Assembly: GCA_021777055.1 (NCBI GenBank)
Contig: JAIQZO010000013.1
Location: 1 to 40,135, forward strand
DNA from: Candidatus Anammoxibacter sp.
GTDB lineage: Bacteria; Planctomycetota; Brocadiia; Brocadiales; Anammoxibacteraceae
DNA length: 40,135 nucleotides
Direction: 5' to 3'
The translations under genes were made by a program, and so were the position numbers. Positions 9,132 through 17,358 of this stretch are shown piece by piece. Under the pieces are notes generated by a model, which was not told where the DNA came from, searched no databases, and was given only the letters and a program-made list of their open reading frames with translations. The number at the start of each line of letters is the position of its first letter. Within the stretch, counting starts at the first letter, position 1.

Positions 9132-9186
9132 ATTTCCTCCTTTGGTTTTAATAAGGAGATGAACAGTTTCTGACCACCTCCTTATT
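9132..9186 (-). promoter_or_regulatory. 5'-UTR hairpin plus strong ribosome site
   Basis: In the minus-strand transcript a 12-bp stem (AATAAGGAGGTG with CATCTCCTTATT, one G-U pair, loop 13 nt, 9150-9186) lies just ahead of the true ribosome site AAAGGAGG. The upstream stem arm contains AAGGAGGTG, itself a near-ideal anti-SD match, hidden in the stem. It could be a translation-control element or a decoy. Confidence 0.5.
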
Positions 9187-9370
9187 TAGCAATTAGAGTA
9201 ATATATAGTTTTTTAAATGGAATCAAGCTGTTTTCTTCTGTATATCATTATCCATTTTAGTTTAAATTCAGCCCTAAATAGTTAATTAAGATACGACACT
9301 AGTACAACGTCTATGTTGCATTGGTGATAGCCATGTGGTCTAAACTCTTTTTGTTAACATAAGATATAGT

Positions 9371-9522
9371 AACTACTCAGGTAGATAGACTGAAGGCTGA
9401 AGGTAAAGCTTAAAGGCAAAAAGGCGGTGACTTTTGCTTTTTACCATTAGAACCTTGCAACCTAAAATGCTTTATGCTTTTACCTACAGTCTTCAGCCGC
9501 CAGTCTATCTACCTGAGTAGTT
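9371..9522. mobile_element. MITE-like element, 152 bp, perfect 22-bp terminal inverted repeats
   Basis: The ends at 9371-9392 and 9501-9522 are perfect inverted repeats (outer bases AACTACTCAGGTAGATAGAC); the next ~13 bp are imperfectly complementary. No coding capacity. A half-element with a matching end (CTTCAGCCTTCAGCC then TATTTACC) occurs at about 32789-32820. It separates the TIR gene from the 196-residue gene. Confidence 0.75.
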
Positions 9523-9586
9523 GCAACTGATAAGACTTGATAAATTGCACCCGTCATAAGAACATTGACTATGTACTAGGCTTGCC

Positions 9587-10294
9587 TCAATCATCAGATT
9601 GCCAAGTGAGATCTATCAAGTGGTCAGAGTACAAGTCATTGCGTTTGGCCGTCTTGCCCTTGACCTTCTTAGTTTTGGATATTTCATCTAATTCCTTCAA
9701 TATTTCGTCTATTTCCCTCTGAAGGCTATCCCTCTCATCATCTTTGGCTCTAATGGAAGCAGGACGATCCAACTTAACAAGCTTGTCTAGGAGTTTTTCG
9801 CTCTTCTTATCTAGTTCTTCTAAGTCCAATAGATGTAAGAGAAATTGTTCATCTTCCTTGCCAAAATCCTCATCGTGCTGGATCGCCGCTTTCCTTGCCC
9901 TGAGCTCAGCTCCAGGCAGGTCATTGAGCAATTTAGCCATTGCCTGAGCGGCATCAGTCACGAAGTCAATCCGCTGTATCCCAGCTAGATCATATTCCAT
10001 CGTTTTAGGAATATCGGTCCGTTTGATTTCCAAAGCAATGACCGTTTTTCCTCTCTTCGTAGCTATGGCCAATTCACGTTTAACATGCTTCGAGCGCACT
10101 GAGCTGGAGGACAACACAAACAAAAACACACCGCATTCCTCTATCGCCGTTACAATTTCTCCCTTCCACTCCTTCCCTCCTGGAATCCCGCCACGATCGA
10201 TCCAGACTCTGTAGTTCTCTTCCCCAAGTCTAGCGCGGAGGGAATCTACAAAATTGGTGTCTTTTCGCGAATAACTGATGAAGATATTGTCCAT
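9587..10294 (-). CDS. TIR-domain protein with C-terminal coiled coil
   Basis: 235 residues. The TIR domain covers about 1-135: box 1 IFISYSRKD, then RVWIDRGGIPGGKEWKGEI, AIEECGVFLFVLSSSSV, and S-x-HVKREL. The EWKGEI helix holds glutamates at the place where bacterial TIR NADases carry their catalytic Glu, but which residue would serve cannot be fixed by eye. The remainder is charged and coiled-coil-like (LDLEELDKKSEKLLDKLVKL and LQREIDEILKELDEI). Bacterial TIR proteins commonly act in anti-phage NAD depletion or as signalling scaffolds. No obvious sensor partner such as STING, Thoeris ThsA or a pAgo is next to it. ATG at 10294 has GAGGG upstream. An attC-like site lies directly upstream, so it may be an integron cassette. 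Confidence 0.9.
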   Translation of the reverse strand: MDNIFISYSRKDTNFVDSLRARLGEENYRVWIDRGGIPGGKEWKGEIVTAIEECGVFLFVLSSSSVRSKHVKRELAIATKRGKTVIALEIKRTDIPKTMEYDLAGIQRIDFVTDAAQAMAKLLNDLPGAELRARKAAIQHDEDFGKEDEQFLLHLLDLEELDKKSEKLLDKLVKLDRPASIRAKDDERDSLQREIDEILKELDEISKTKKVKGKTAKRNDLYSDHLIDLTWQSDD

Positions 10295-10316
10295 TTAGAT
10301 ATCCCTCATTATGGCC

Positions 10317-10416
10317 ATCTAACGCTGAAATCACCGGTGCGTATTGTCTTTCAGGCCCTAATTAACATACCTGAAAACAAGGCCGTTACAAGCCGTAAGG
10401 TGAATTCTAGTGTTGT
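10317..10416 (-). other. attC-like integron recombination site
   Basis: Read on the minus strand, the site ends in GCGTTAGATG, in which GTTAGAT fits the attC R-prime core GTTRRRY exactly, about 22 bp before the TIR start codon. The other end (CAACACTAGAATTCACC) is complementary to the core side (GGTGATTTCAGCGTT): roughly 15 pairs, one bulged base and one mismatch, with a variable centre of about 60 nt. The opposite core (CAAC) fits only partly. No integrase gene intI is in the window. Confidence 0.4.
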
Positions 10417-10529
10417 CATTGTTATTTTTGATATTAATTGTTTTTGTAATATCTTCTAAATATTCATTGTGTTTATCCTCCCGAGTTGGCGGTAAAAACA
10501 CAAATGCATCTTAACTACTGATCCAGAAA

Positions 10530-11162
10530 TCACGGTTCGTTATAAATATTTTCTTCTGAATATGCTTTATTACTAAAAGGACTAAAAGGACTAACCTCCA
10601 GTGCATCAATGTCTATAATAAGAGTGGAGAAACGGCTCTTTTTATTATGATAAATAGTTTTCGAGTCGGGTATTTCTGGTAACTTAGTTCTTTCATCTAA
10701 AATTTTATCACCAGTTACAGATGATTTCTTGCGTAAAGACCGACGGTCCTCACTTACCTTGTTAAGATCAGACATTATTGGTTCAATCTCCTCATCAATA
10801 AGATGTTTTTCTTCTCTGACCCTATTTATGTAATTCCCAAAATCAATCAACTTTCCATCATCTACCTGGTTTTGCATCATAAGTTCATTTATCAATTTCC
10901 TCCGCAGGAAAACATTCTTTTTTAAAATTTCCTGTTTGCCAAGAACACCGCTTTCAACATTAATCAGGTCGCTTTTAGCCACTTCCAGTCCGGTTAGGAC
11001 GCTACGCAGCTTGAGCTCCTGCCTGTTATGCCACTTGAGCACTTTAGCATCATTTGGTGTTAAGCCTGCGTCTGGACCAACAATCCTAACTTTACCTTTT
11101 CCAGCACAACCGACCACACCTAATACAAAACATATAGTAAGCAATATTAATGTCTTTTTCAT
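10530..11162 (-). CDS. lipoprotein, helical, function unknown
   Basis: 210 residues from ATG at 11162 (AGGCGGTG ribosome site; a longer frame upstream lacks a signal-peptide-compatible start). A lipoprotein signal is plain: MKKTLILLTICFVLGVVGC with lipobox VVGC and Cys at residue 19, so the mature protein should be lipid-anchored. The body is charged and helical with heptad-like Leu/Ile/Val spacing (about 45-150), suggesting a coiled-coil periplasmic or outer-membrane-facing protein. The tail is less ordered. No recognised domain. No operon partner: the flanking regions are the TIR module on one side and repeat-bordered pseudogenes on the other. Confidence 0.8.
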   Translation of the reverse strand: MKKTLILLTICFVLGVVGCAGKGKVRIVGPDAGLTPNDAKVLKWHNRQELKLRSVLTGLEVAKSDLINVESGVLGKQEILKKNVFLRRKLINELMMQNQVDDGKLIDFGNYINRVREEKHLIDEEIEPIMSDLNKVSEDRRSLRKKSSVTGDKILDERTKLPEIPDSKTIYHNKKSRFSTLIIDIDALEVSPFSPFSNKAYSEENIYNEP

Positions 11163-11481
11163 AGCTACACCGCCTTTAAGACTAATCTCTTTTGCCTTAG
11201 TCAAAATGTTTATACCAAAATTATCATTTATATAACTATTACCAATATCTCTACCTTTAATAATACCATGCTTTCCAAGATTAAGTACTCCACGCAACTA
11301 ACTATTTCCATGTTATTCACCTGAGCAGCAGTATAATTGGCACAAAGAGTTTTGTTTCTCTTTATTATGATATATTTAATGGGTGTTTTAATACAAGAAA
11401 TGAAAAGAAGCTGAAAAAAAAAAATGTCAGGCTGGAGGGGATTTATTCACTCAAACGTCTGGCCAATGAACCATAAACGAT
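11163..11481. other. intergenic stretch, no gene seen
   Basis: Upstream region of the lipoprotein gene. It holds a possible promoter area (poly-A near 11417, TTGGCACAAAGAG near 11338) but no convincing -35/-10 pair and no coding frame. It ends at an insertion-sequence end at 11482. Confidence 0.4.
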
Positions 11482-11504
11482 TCTTTAGGATTTTGAGTGG
11501 GTAA
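11482..11504. mobile_element. solitary insertion-sequence end
   Basis: The 23 bp TCTTTAGGATTTTGAGTGGG plus TAA match the inner part of both ends of the element at 17359-17466. The copy directly abuts the truncated toxin-antitoxin duplicate at 11505, so it marks a rearrangement breakpoint. Confidence 0.65.
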
Positions 11505-11892
11505 ACTGCTCGTTTATGTACAACAATTTTAAACATTAAATTGACTCTAAATCTACATAAACATCTTTATTATAATTATCTCTATCAATCTTCGCCTGTT
11601 TAATATCTTCTATGACTTCTTCTGTAAAATCGGCCCCAATAACTCTTCAATCTCTTTATGTTCTTTCCATGGAATAATTACTTCCAGAGGATTTCCTTTA
11701 TCATCTGTGACAATTTTTTTATGAACAGTAAGCATTCGAAGACCCCTCATTATATATGGAGATATTTTTTTCTTTATCATACAGAAAACACATAATCATT
11801 ACTAGCTCATACTATTCTGCATAACATGTAGAGTTAAGAAAGCACTGTCTCTTACGCTTAAACAAAATAAGGACTATAAAAGCTGGAATATC
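11505..11892 (-). pseudogene. decayed copy of the RelE/ParE toxin-antitoxin module
   Basis: About 388 bp highly similar to 21700-22082. The antitoxin copy (11536-11735) keeps its start (MLTVHKKIVTDDKGNPLEV) but has lost one C near 11636, shifting the frame at LLG. Only about ten codons of the toxin (MFKIVVHKRAV-like) remain before the insertion-sequence end at 11504. Beyond the antitoxin start, homology continues to the first bases of the integrase remnant (ATAAAAGCTGGAATA near 11876), then stops. The intact module is at 21467-21927. Confidence 0.85.
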
Positions 11893-12252
11893 TGATCCTC
11901 AACATTCTCAAAAGTTTTTCTTGCAAAAAATATTTATAATTTCATTACTCATATATTCATTTGCATGAAAATCAGGGTATAATAAATAGAGGGTAAGTTT
12001 TTCATTAAAGGAGGGCTAACCATGAGTATACCACCAGGAAGAGAATGAGTTTTTACCTGACTTACTAGGAAGATATTAAAGTTGGAATAAAGGTGTGAAT
12101 CTATAAATCAACATTATAGAGCCATTCAGGTAACATGAGTGGATAAAGAGAAGTTTTTTATCATTTTATTTTAAGAGCTTTTCGGAAGAGACAAAAAAGA
12201 GCTTTAAATAAGTAAAATTGAATATTTAGAGCTTAAGAGAGGAGGAGCAAAA
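11893..12252. other. intergenic, with a tiny ORF behind a strong ribosome site
   Basis: A ribosome site AAAGGAGGGC precedes ATG at 12022 and an 8-codon frame (MSIPPGRE, stop TGA at 12046-12048), with TATAAT upstream near 11980. It could be a leader peptide or the start of a lost gene. The region also forms the upstream flank of the proline-rich repeat gene. Confidence 0.35.
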
Positions 12253-12537
12253 ATGAATGATAAATTATTTTTAAAAGAAGATGAAGAAAGACCAGAGGTA
12301 GCACATTCAGAGCTTGAAAACGATCCTAAGGGGCCGCCACCGATACCACATCCAGGGCCTGCTAAGGTACTTGAAGATCCTGAAAATCCTCCAAAGATAC
12401 CACATGCAGGGCCTGCAAAGGTACCTGAAGATCCTGAGCACCCACCAAAGATACCACATCCAGGGTTTGCAAAGGAACCTGAAGATACTGAGCATCCACC
12501 AAAGATACCACATCCAAGGCCTTTAGCGGAAGTCTAA
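12253..12537 (+). CDS. proline-rich tandem-repeat protein
   Basis: 94 residues from ATG at 12253 with a very strong ribosome site (GAGGAGGAG). After a short acidic N-terminus, three 18-residue repeats run from residue 35 to 88, built on G-P/F-A-K-x-x-E-D-P/T-E-x-P-P-K-I-P-H-P. A partial unit (DPKGPPPIPHP) precedes them and the last ends in RPLAEV. Proline, Glu/Asp, Lys and His dominate; no cysteine, no aromatic residue except one Phe in the head and one in the third repeat. No signal peptide, no membrane segment. Probably a disordered, extended protein. Function unknown; a metal- or partner-binding role for the regularly spaced His residues is only a thought. It is isolated, facing the minus-strand c-di-GMP operon. 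Confidence 0.65.
   Translation: MNDKLFLKEDEERPEVAHSELENDPKGPPPIPHPGPAKVLEDPENPPKIPHAGPAKVPEDPEHPPKIPHPGFAKEPEDTEHPPKIPHPRPLAEV
12355..12516 (+). repeat. three 54-bp in-frame tandem repeats
   Basis: Units at 12355-12408, 12409-12462 and 12463-12516, each encoding 18 residues. Some substitutions between units are non-synonymous (Pro to Phe at position 2, Pro to Thr in EDT), so the array has had time to diverge. The repeats also create long antisense open frames, which are shadows. Confidence 0.85.
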
Positions 12538-12627
12538 ATAGTCGGCTCGGTGCCAAGGAATAGCGTTTAGAGCTTGGGTACATTAGGGGTCAGTCCTGAC
12601 CCGTTATTAGGTTATGTATTCTGGTTT

Positions 12628-12686
12628 CCAGGTCTGACCCTAAAATTTCCCCAGGTCTGACCCTAAAATTTCCCACTAAAATTTCC
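12628..12686. repeat. 23-bp direct repeats of the GTCTGACCC type
   Basis: Two adjacent copies of CCAGGTCTGACCCTAAAATT (then TCC) start at 12628 and 12651, followed by a partial third (ACTAAAATTTCC). A related GGGGTCAGTCCTGACCC palindrome lies just upstream at about 12585-12602. Such sequences commonly accompany REP-associated transposases; a remnant of one is at 16811-17033. Confidence 0.6.
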
Positions 12687-12709
12687 TTTTAAAACTAACC
12701 GCTGTATAT

Positions 12710-13639
12710 TTACTCTATACAATTTTTCCAAACTACTTTATTACGCCCTGTTGTTTTTGCGGTATAAAGATTTTCATCAGCTATTGTTATAACCTCATCA
12801 GGTGTGAAGTTCCCGTTGGGCAGAATGGTAGCAACACCAAGACTTAGCGTAAGAAACTCGTTTACATCTGAATCTTCATTTCTAATTTTTTGGGCTAAAA
12901 CATTTGCACGAATTCTTTCTGCCAACTTCAGAGCTCTTTCATTGCCTGTATTTTGAAGAATACAACAAAATTCTTCACCACCATAACGTGCAACCAGATC
13001 AGTTGAGCGATTAGCAGTTTGAGAAATTGTACGGGCAACTTCTATTAAACAGCCGTCACCTGCTAAATGCCCATAGGTATCATTAAATTGTTTAAAATAA
13101 TCAATATCTATCAAGATAAAAGAAAGTGGGGACTCCGGTTTTCGCATCCCAAGGCATTCCTTTTCAAGCCTTTCATCCATGTAACGTCGATTTGCAAGAT
13201 TTGTTAGACCATCGGTTCTTGACAGTTCAGATAACTTTTTAAGCGCACGGGTAAGTTTCATATGATTGTTTATTCGCATATTTACAATCGGTGGACTGAT
13301 AGGTTTTGTAATATAGTCAACAGCACCTACCTCCAGCCCTTTTCTTTCATCTGCGACATTTGAAAGGCCAGTTATGAATATCACCGGAATATCAGATATA
13401 ATAGTATTTGCTTTTAATTTCTTACAAACCTCATAACCATCCATTTCAGACATTAGAACATCAAGAATTATAAGATCCGGAACTTCACTTAGGGCAATTT
13501 TCATGGCATCTTTACCATTGGTAGCAAATAAGATATCATGATGTTTTCCAAGAATCTCTGCTATAATGTCAATATTCATAGGGTCATCATCAACAATTAA
13601 AATAGTTCCTTTATCATTTTCAGGCAATAAATTCTTCAT
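12710..13639 (-). CDS. response-regulator diguanylate cyclase (REC-GGDEF)
   Basis: 309 residues. The receiver domain covers about 12-128, with acidic pocket DDD at 17-19, phosphoacceptor D60 and TKP with K112. A short linker is followed by a GGDEF domain (about 140-305) with the intact active-site motif GGEEF at 220-224. An intact inhibitory I-site (RSTD, 211-214, five residues ahead of GGEEF) predicts product feedback inhibition. It should make cyclic di-GMP from two GTP when phosphorylated. It begins 4 bp after the stop of the hybrid kinase gene upstream, so the two are co-transcribed and the kinase is its likely phosphodonor. Confidence 0.95.
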   Translation of the reverse strand: MKNLLPENDKGTILIVDDDPMNIDIIAEILGKHHDILFATNGKDAMKIALSEVPDLIILDVLMSEMDGYEVCKKLKANTIISDIPVIFITGLSNVADERKGLEVGAVDYITKPISPPIVNMRINNHMKLTRALKKLSELSRTDGLTNLANRRYMDERLEKECLGMRKPESPLSFILIDIDYFKQFNDTYGHLAGDGCLIEVARTISQTANRSTDLVARYGGEEFCCILQNTGNERALKLAERIRANVLAQKIRNEDSDVNEFLTLSLGVATILPNGNFTPDEVITIADENLYTAKTTGRNKVVWKNCIE

Positions 13640-13643
13640 ACGA

Positions 13644-16580
13644 TTAACTTAATTCCTCCATTTTTTGAACTAATAAAGTCAATATGTCTTTAGCAGTCTT
13701 AAAGTCAAGTTTTTCTGTGGCAGATTTAATTGATGCCAATTCTTCATCCAATCCGTATCCATTCAATGTATTATAAAAAATTTGAAATGTTCGTTTTGCC
13801 TTTATATTGTTTTTTGCAAATAATTGTTCCAGTTCATTAATTAAGTTTTTTATAATAGTCTTATTGGGAAAATCTTGTGTGGCCCTGGTCACGTCTCTCT
13901 GGGTTCTGTTGCCAGATTCTGATTTGAACGGCTTTTCAACCTTTAATGATGCTGCCGCATTAAGCGCCAAGAGCAATGTGTTTTCAAATTCAAGCAATTC
14001 TTTTTCTATTTCAGACATGTTTTCCAGTGTAATCTTTGTCTCAATTATTTGAGCTTGTTCATATAAACATTTGGCCGCTAAAGTACCAGCCGCACCTTTA
14101 AGTGTATGAATCTTTATCAGAGCCTCATCAAATTGTTCTGTTGCAATTAAATTTTTAAAAGCGGTATTAAAATCAATATACTGATCATGGAATTTGATTA
14201 ATAAATTGTGTAGTAATTGCTTATTACCCCCAACCTGGAATAGAGCTGTTTCCAGATGAAACGGTGGTAAGCTGCCGGGAAGAACATCGAGGTCGGAAAT
14301 AGTTTGCAAATCAGCAAAAGATGGTACTTCAATCATTGTTTCTATTGAAGCGGCTTTAGGTTTTACCCAATTTGCAATAGATGAAAAAAGAATATCCGGA
14401 TTAACCGGTTTAGTAATATGGCCATTCATGCCGAATGATATAGATTTTTCTTTTTCACCGGTTAATGCATCTGCAGTCAATGCAAGAATTGGTAATGACT
14501 CCTTATCATGTTCTTTCCTGATTTGTACAGTCGCTTCATAACCATCCATGACAGGCATCTGGATATCCATCAGGACAAGATCAAATTCATCTTTAGTTTT
14601 CTGGATTATCTGCACAGCCTGTTGACCATTTTCTACTATGGTCACAACCATACCTTTACCTTCAAGTAATTCTCGGGTAACTTGCTGATTGATCTCATTA
14701 TCTTCTGCCACTAGAATATTTAAACCGTCAAAATCAATTCCCTTTTCAGACAGCTCAATTTTATCGGCTTTGTCCAGTTTATAGTGATCCTTACCGCCAA
14801 TGGCATTTACAATTGCATTAAATATCCCCGAAGAGGTAACAGGCTTATGAAGAATGCCGTCAAGAATATTTTTACCAGCCTTTTCTCTGGCCTCTGTTTC
14901 ATCATATCCCGTTACCATTATTATGATCGGAGTTCGGCTAACGTTGTCATTTTTCTTAATCCGTTTTGATACTTCGATCCCGTCAAGACCGGGCATTTTC
15001 CAATCCATTAAAACTATATCGTAGTCAGGACAATTATCATCTCGTGTCACTCTCTCAATTTCCTCCAGAGCAGACTCTCCAGAAGAGACTGTTTTCACCT
15101 TAAAAAGAAGGGATTCAGCAATTTCTACCATTATTTGACGTGCGGTCTCATTATCGTCCACAATTAGTATTCGTTTGCCGAAAAGCTTACTGTTTGTAGG
15201 GATTGATTTTATAACTTGCTCATGATAAAGGCCAAATTTAGCTGTAAAATAAAATTCACTGCCTACCCCTGGCTCACTTATAACCTTAATTTCCCCTCCC
15301 ATCATTTCAACGAGCTGTTTTGAAATTGTAAGGCCCAGACCAGTACCTCCATATTTTCTTGTTGTTGAAGTATCTGCCTGGGAAAAAGACTGGAAGAGTT
15401 TAGACAATTGCTTTTCGTTAAGCCCTATACCTGTATCTTTCACAGAAAATTTATGGATAACTGAACCATCTGTTTTCTCTACCTGAGTTACGGAAATGAC
15501 AATTTCACCGCCCTGGGTAAATTTAATCGCATTTCCCACTAGATTGAGAAGAACCTGACCAAGTCTTAATGCATCTCCAACAAGGGTTGTTGAAACACTT
15601 TGAGGACATGAAATAATTACTTCTGTATCATTGGCTTCTGCACGCGCCATAATCATATTTGAAAGCTCGCCAAGAACTTCATCCAAAGAAAATGGTTCCA
15701 TTTCTATAGAAAGTTTACCAGCCTCAATTTTTGAGAAATCGAGAATATCATTTATGATTCCAAGAAGGTTTTGGGAAGAAAAACTGATTTTTGTCAAATA
15801 ATCACGCTGTTGCCTTGAAAGCTGAGTCTTCAAAGCAAGATGACTCAGACCTATGACTGCATTCATAGGGGTGCGTATTTCATGGCTCATATTTGCAAGA
15901 AATTCACTCTTTGCACGTGTTGCCCTTTCAGCATTTTTTCTTGATATCGCCAGAGCATCATTTTGTTCCATCATTTTTCTCATAAAACCATTACGGTTTA
16001 TATCAAAAACTAAAGCAATGGAGAACAATATCACAACCAATCCAATCAAACACACTGTGAAAAATATACCTGTGTATTCAAGGTTATATTGTTGTTCAAG
16101 TTCTATCCCATTCATATCCAGTATGCCAAATACTAGAACACCTGAAATGCTCAATATAGACCAGGCAATTGTATCTTTACAAACTCCAAGCAGCAGAATA
16201 CTTGCAACTGGGGCCAAGGCAAACCATGGGGCTACCTGTGAATGTATTCCACCTGAAAAATAACTACAGCCAAATACAGATACGACCAGGCAGTTCCCTA
16301 AATAGAAGTTTGAACTGAACCGAAAATTTTTTTTTGTTTTGAATAAAAACAGGTTCAATATAAGCAATCCGAAGCACAGAAGCTCCAGAATAATTCCCAT
16401 GTCAAGGCCTATTAAAAACGACAAGCCAGCATAAAGTAAAGCAAAAGCTGAAGTTATTAAATTGATATAAACCAATAAACGGTCAGCAGACAATTGCTGT
16501 TCATCCACACCAACCCGAGTTGGTGTAATGCGTTTTATGAATTGGTCTATCGGCAATATGATTTTTTTGGAATATCTCAT
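13644..16580 (-). CDS. membrane hybrid histidine kinase with two receivers and Hpt
   Basis: 978 residues. The N-terminal membrane sensor has about six hydrophobic segments between residues 37 and 192. A helical linker leads to HisKA (H233 in FLANMSHEIRTPMNAVIG), then HATPase with N box (NLVGNAIKF), DTGIGL and GGTGLGLTISKQLVEMMGG. Two receiver domains follow, with phosphoacceptors D526 (VLMDWKMPG) and D672 (VLMDIQMPVMDG). Last is a histidine phosphotransfer domain with H825 (IHTLKGAAGTLAAK). This is a complete BarA/EvgS-like phosphorelay in one chain. The diguanylate cyclase regulator 4 bp downstream is the obvious final receiver. No ligand-binding periplasmic domain is seen, so the signal is probably sensed in the membrane. 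Confidence 0.95.
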   Translation of the reverse strand: MRYSKKIILPIDQFIKRITPTRVGVDEQQLSADRLLVYINLITSAFALLYAGLSFLIGLDMGIILELLCFGLLILNLFLFKTKKNFRFSSNFYLGNCLVVSVFGCSYFSGGIHSQVAPWFALAPVASILLLGVCKDTIAWSILSISGVLVFGILDMNGIELEQQYNLEYTGIFFTVCLIGLVVILFSIALVFDINRNGFMRKMMEQNDALAISRKNAERATRAKSEFLANMSHEIRTPMNAVIGLSHLALKTQLSRQQRDYLTKISFSSQNLLGIINDILDFSKIEAGKLSIEMEPFSLDEVLGELSNMIMARAEANDTEVIISCPQSVSTTLVGDALRLGQVLLNLVGNAIKFTQGGEIVISVTQVEKTDGSVIHKFSVKDTGIGLNEKQLSKLFQSFSQADTSTTRKYGGTGLGLTISKQLVEMMGGEIKVISEPGVGSEFYFTAKFGLYHEQVIKSIPTNSKLFGKRILIVDDNETARQIMVEIAESLLFKVKTVSSGESALEEIERVTRDDNCPDYDIVLMDWKMPGLDGIEVSKRIKKNDNVSRTPIIIMVTGYDETEAREKAGKNILDGILHKPVTSSGIFNAIVNAIGGKDHYKLDKADKIELSEKGIDFDGLNILVAEDNEINQQVTRELLEGKGMVVTIVENGQQAVQIIQKTKDEFDLVLMDIQMPVMDGYEATVQIRKEHDKESLPILALTADALTGEKEKSISFGMNGHITKPVNPDILFSSIANWVKPKAASIETMIEVPSFADLQTISDLDVLPGSLPPFHLETALFQVGGNKQLLHNLLIKFHDQYIDFNTAFKNLIATEQFDEALIKIHTLKGAAGTLAAKCLYEQAQIIETKITLENMSEIEKELLEFENTLLLALNAAASLKVEKPFKSESGNRTQRDVTRATQDFPNKTIIKNLINELEQLFAKNNIKAKRTFQIFYNTLNGYGLDEELASIKSATEKLDFKTAKDILTLLVQKMEELS

Positions 16581-16810
16581 TTGAGAATGCTCTTTTACAA
16601 ATAATCTGTAGAAAAGAAATTAAAATTGGTCAAAATATTTTTACGTGAAGTATCACTCTCTGAAAAACTTGGGAAAGCACCCATATTTATTAGTTTGTTT
16701 TTCATTATCGTTTATAAATACTAGCAATATCCCAGTTTTTGATTGTTTTAATAATAAGGAACTGACCAGTTTCAGCCGTCTCAAGAAAAATTTCGCAGAA
16801 AGAACAAAAT

Positions 16811-17033
16811 TCAGGGGCCAAAATTCAGGGACAGGTCACAAAATTCAGTGAATACAGAATTCATAATCTTGTCAATTTTATTCGCAAGATCTTTCTCCGT
16901 CTTGATTTGTCCACTTATACGTATAGCCGCCTTATTTACGGCACTTTCACTTACTCCAAAAACGGATCCTATTTCTTTGTTTTTCAAACCTGCACAAAAT
17001 TCAAGGTCAGACTTTGAATATTGCCCCAGATTC
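16811..17033 (-). pseudogene. C-terminal relic of a REP-associated (IS200-like) transposase
   Basis: A continuous frame of about 74 codons without start contains a helix-turn-helix segment (LKNKEIGSVFGVSESAVNKA) and a helical tail (KTEKDLANKIDKIMNSVF). This is the arrangement of the C-terminal domain of RAYT/TnpA-REP proteins. The catalytic N-terminal HUH part is missing. The 3' end is overlapped by short repeats (TCAGGGGCCAAAATTCAGGG), as often seen next to such genes. Confidence 0.5.
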
Positions 17034-17358
17034 TAGTATGCCGCCGCATAATTCGAATTTAGCACAATCTCCTTGTTAAAGCCGAGGCGAACATGCAATA
17101 CTCGTTGTTAGCATAGGCATCTGCATGATTACAGTATGTTTATTATTAAATATAAGAGTAATATAAGATGTGATTAATGTTACTTCTCATACTTTTTCTA
17201 CAAAAAAAGTTCTCACCGCCAGCGTTATATTAATGCTGCAATGCGAATTGAAATAAAACATACTGGTCTAATGTTAAATGAAGGTTTCCTTGAAGATCTG
17301 GGAATTAAGCAAGAGCATTTGACAGAGCAATTGATGTTGACCGCACAGATATCAAAAA

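Noticed and set aside
11338..11360. Sigma54 promoter (TTGGCACAAAGAGTTTTGT)
   Set aside because: The GG element is present, but the GC of the -12 box is missing at the required spacing.
12307..12583. Antisense and alternate-frame ORFs over the proline-rich gene
   Set aside because: They are by-products of the 54-bp repeat; the plus-strand frame from 12253 alone has a strong ribosome site and sensible composition.
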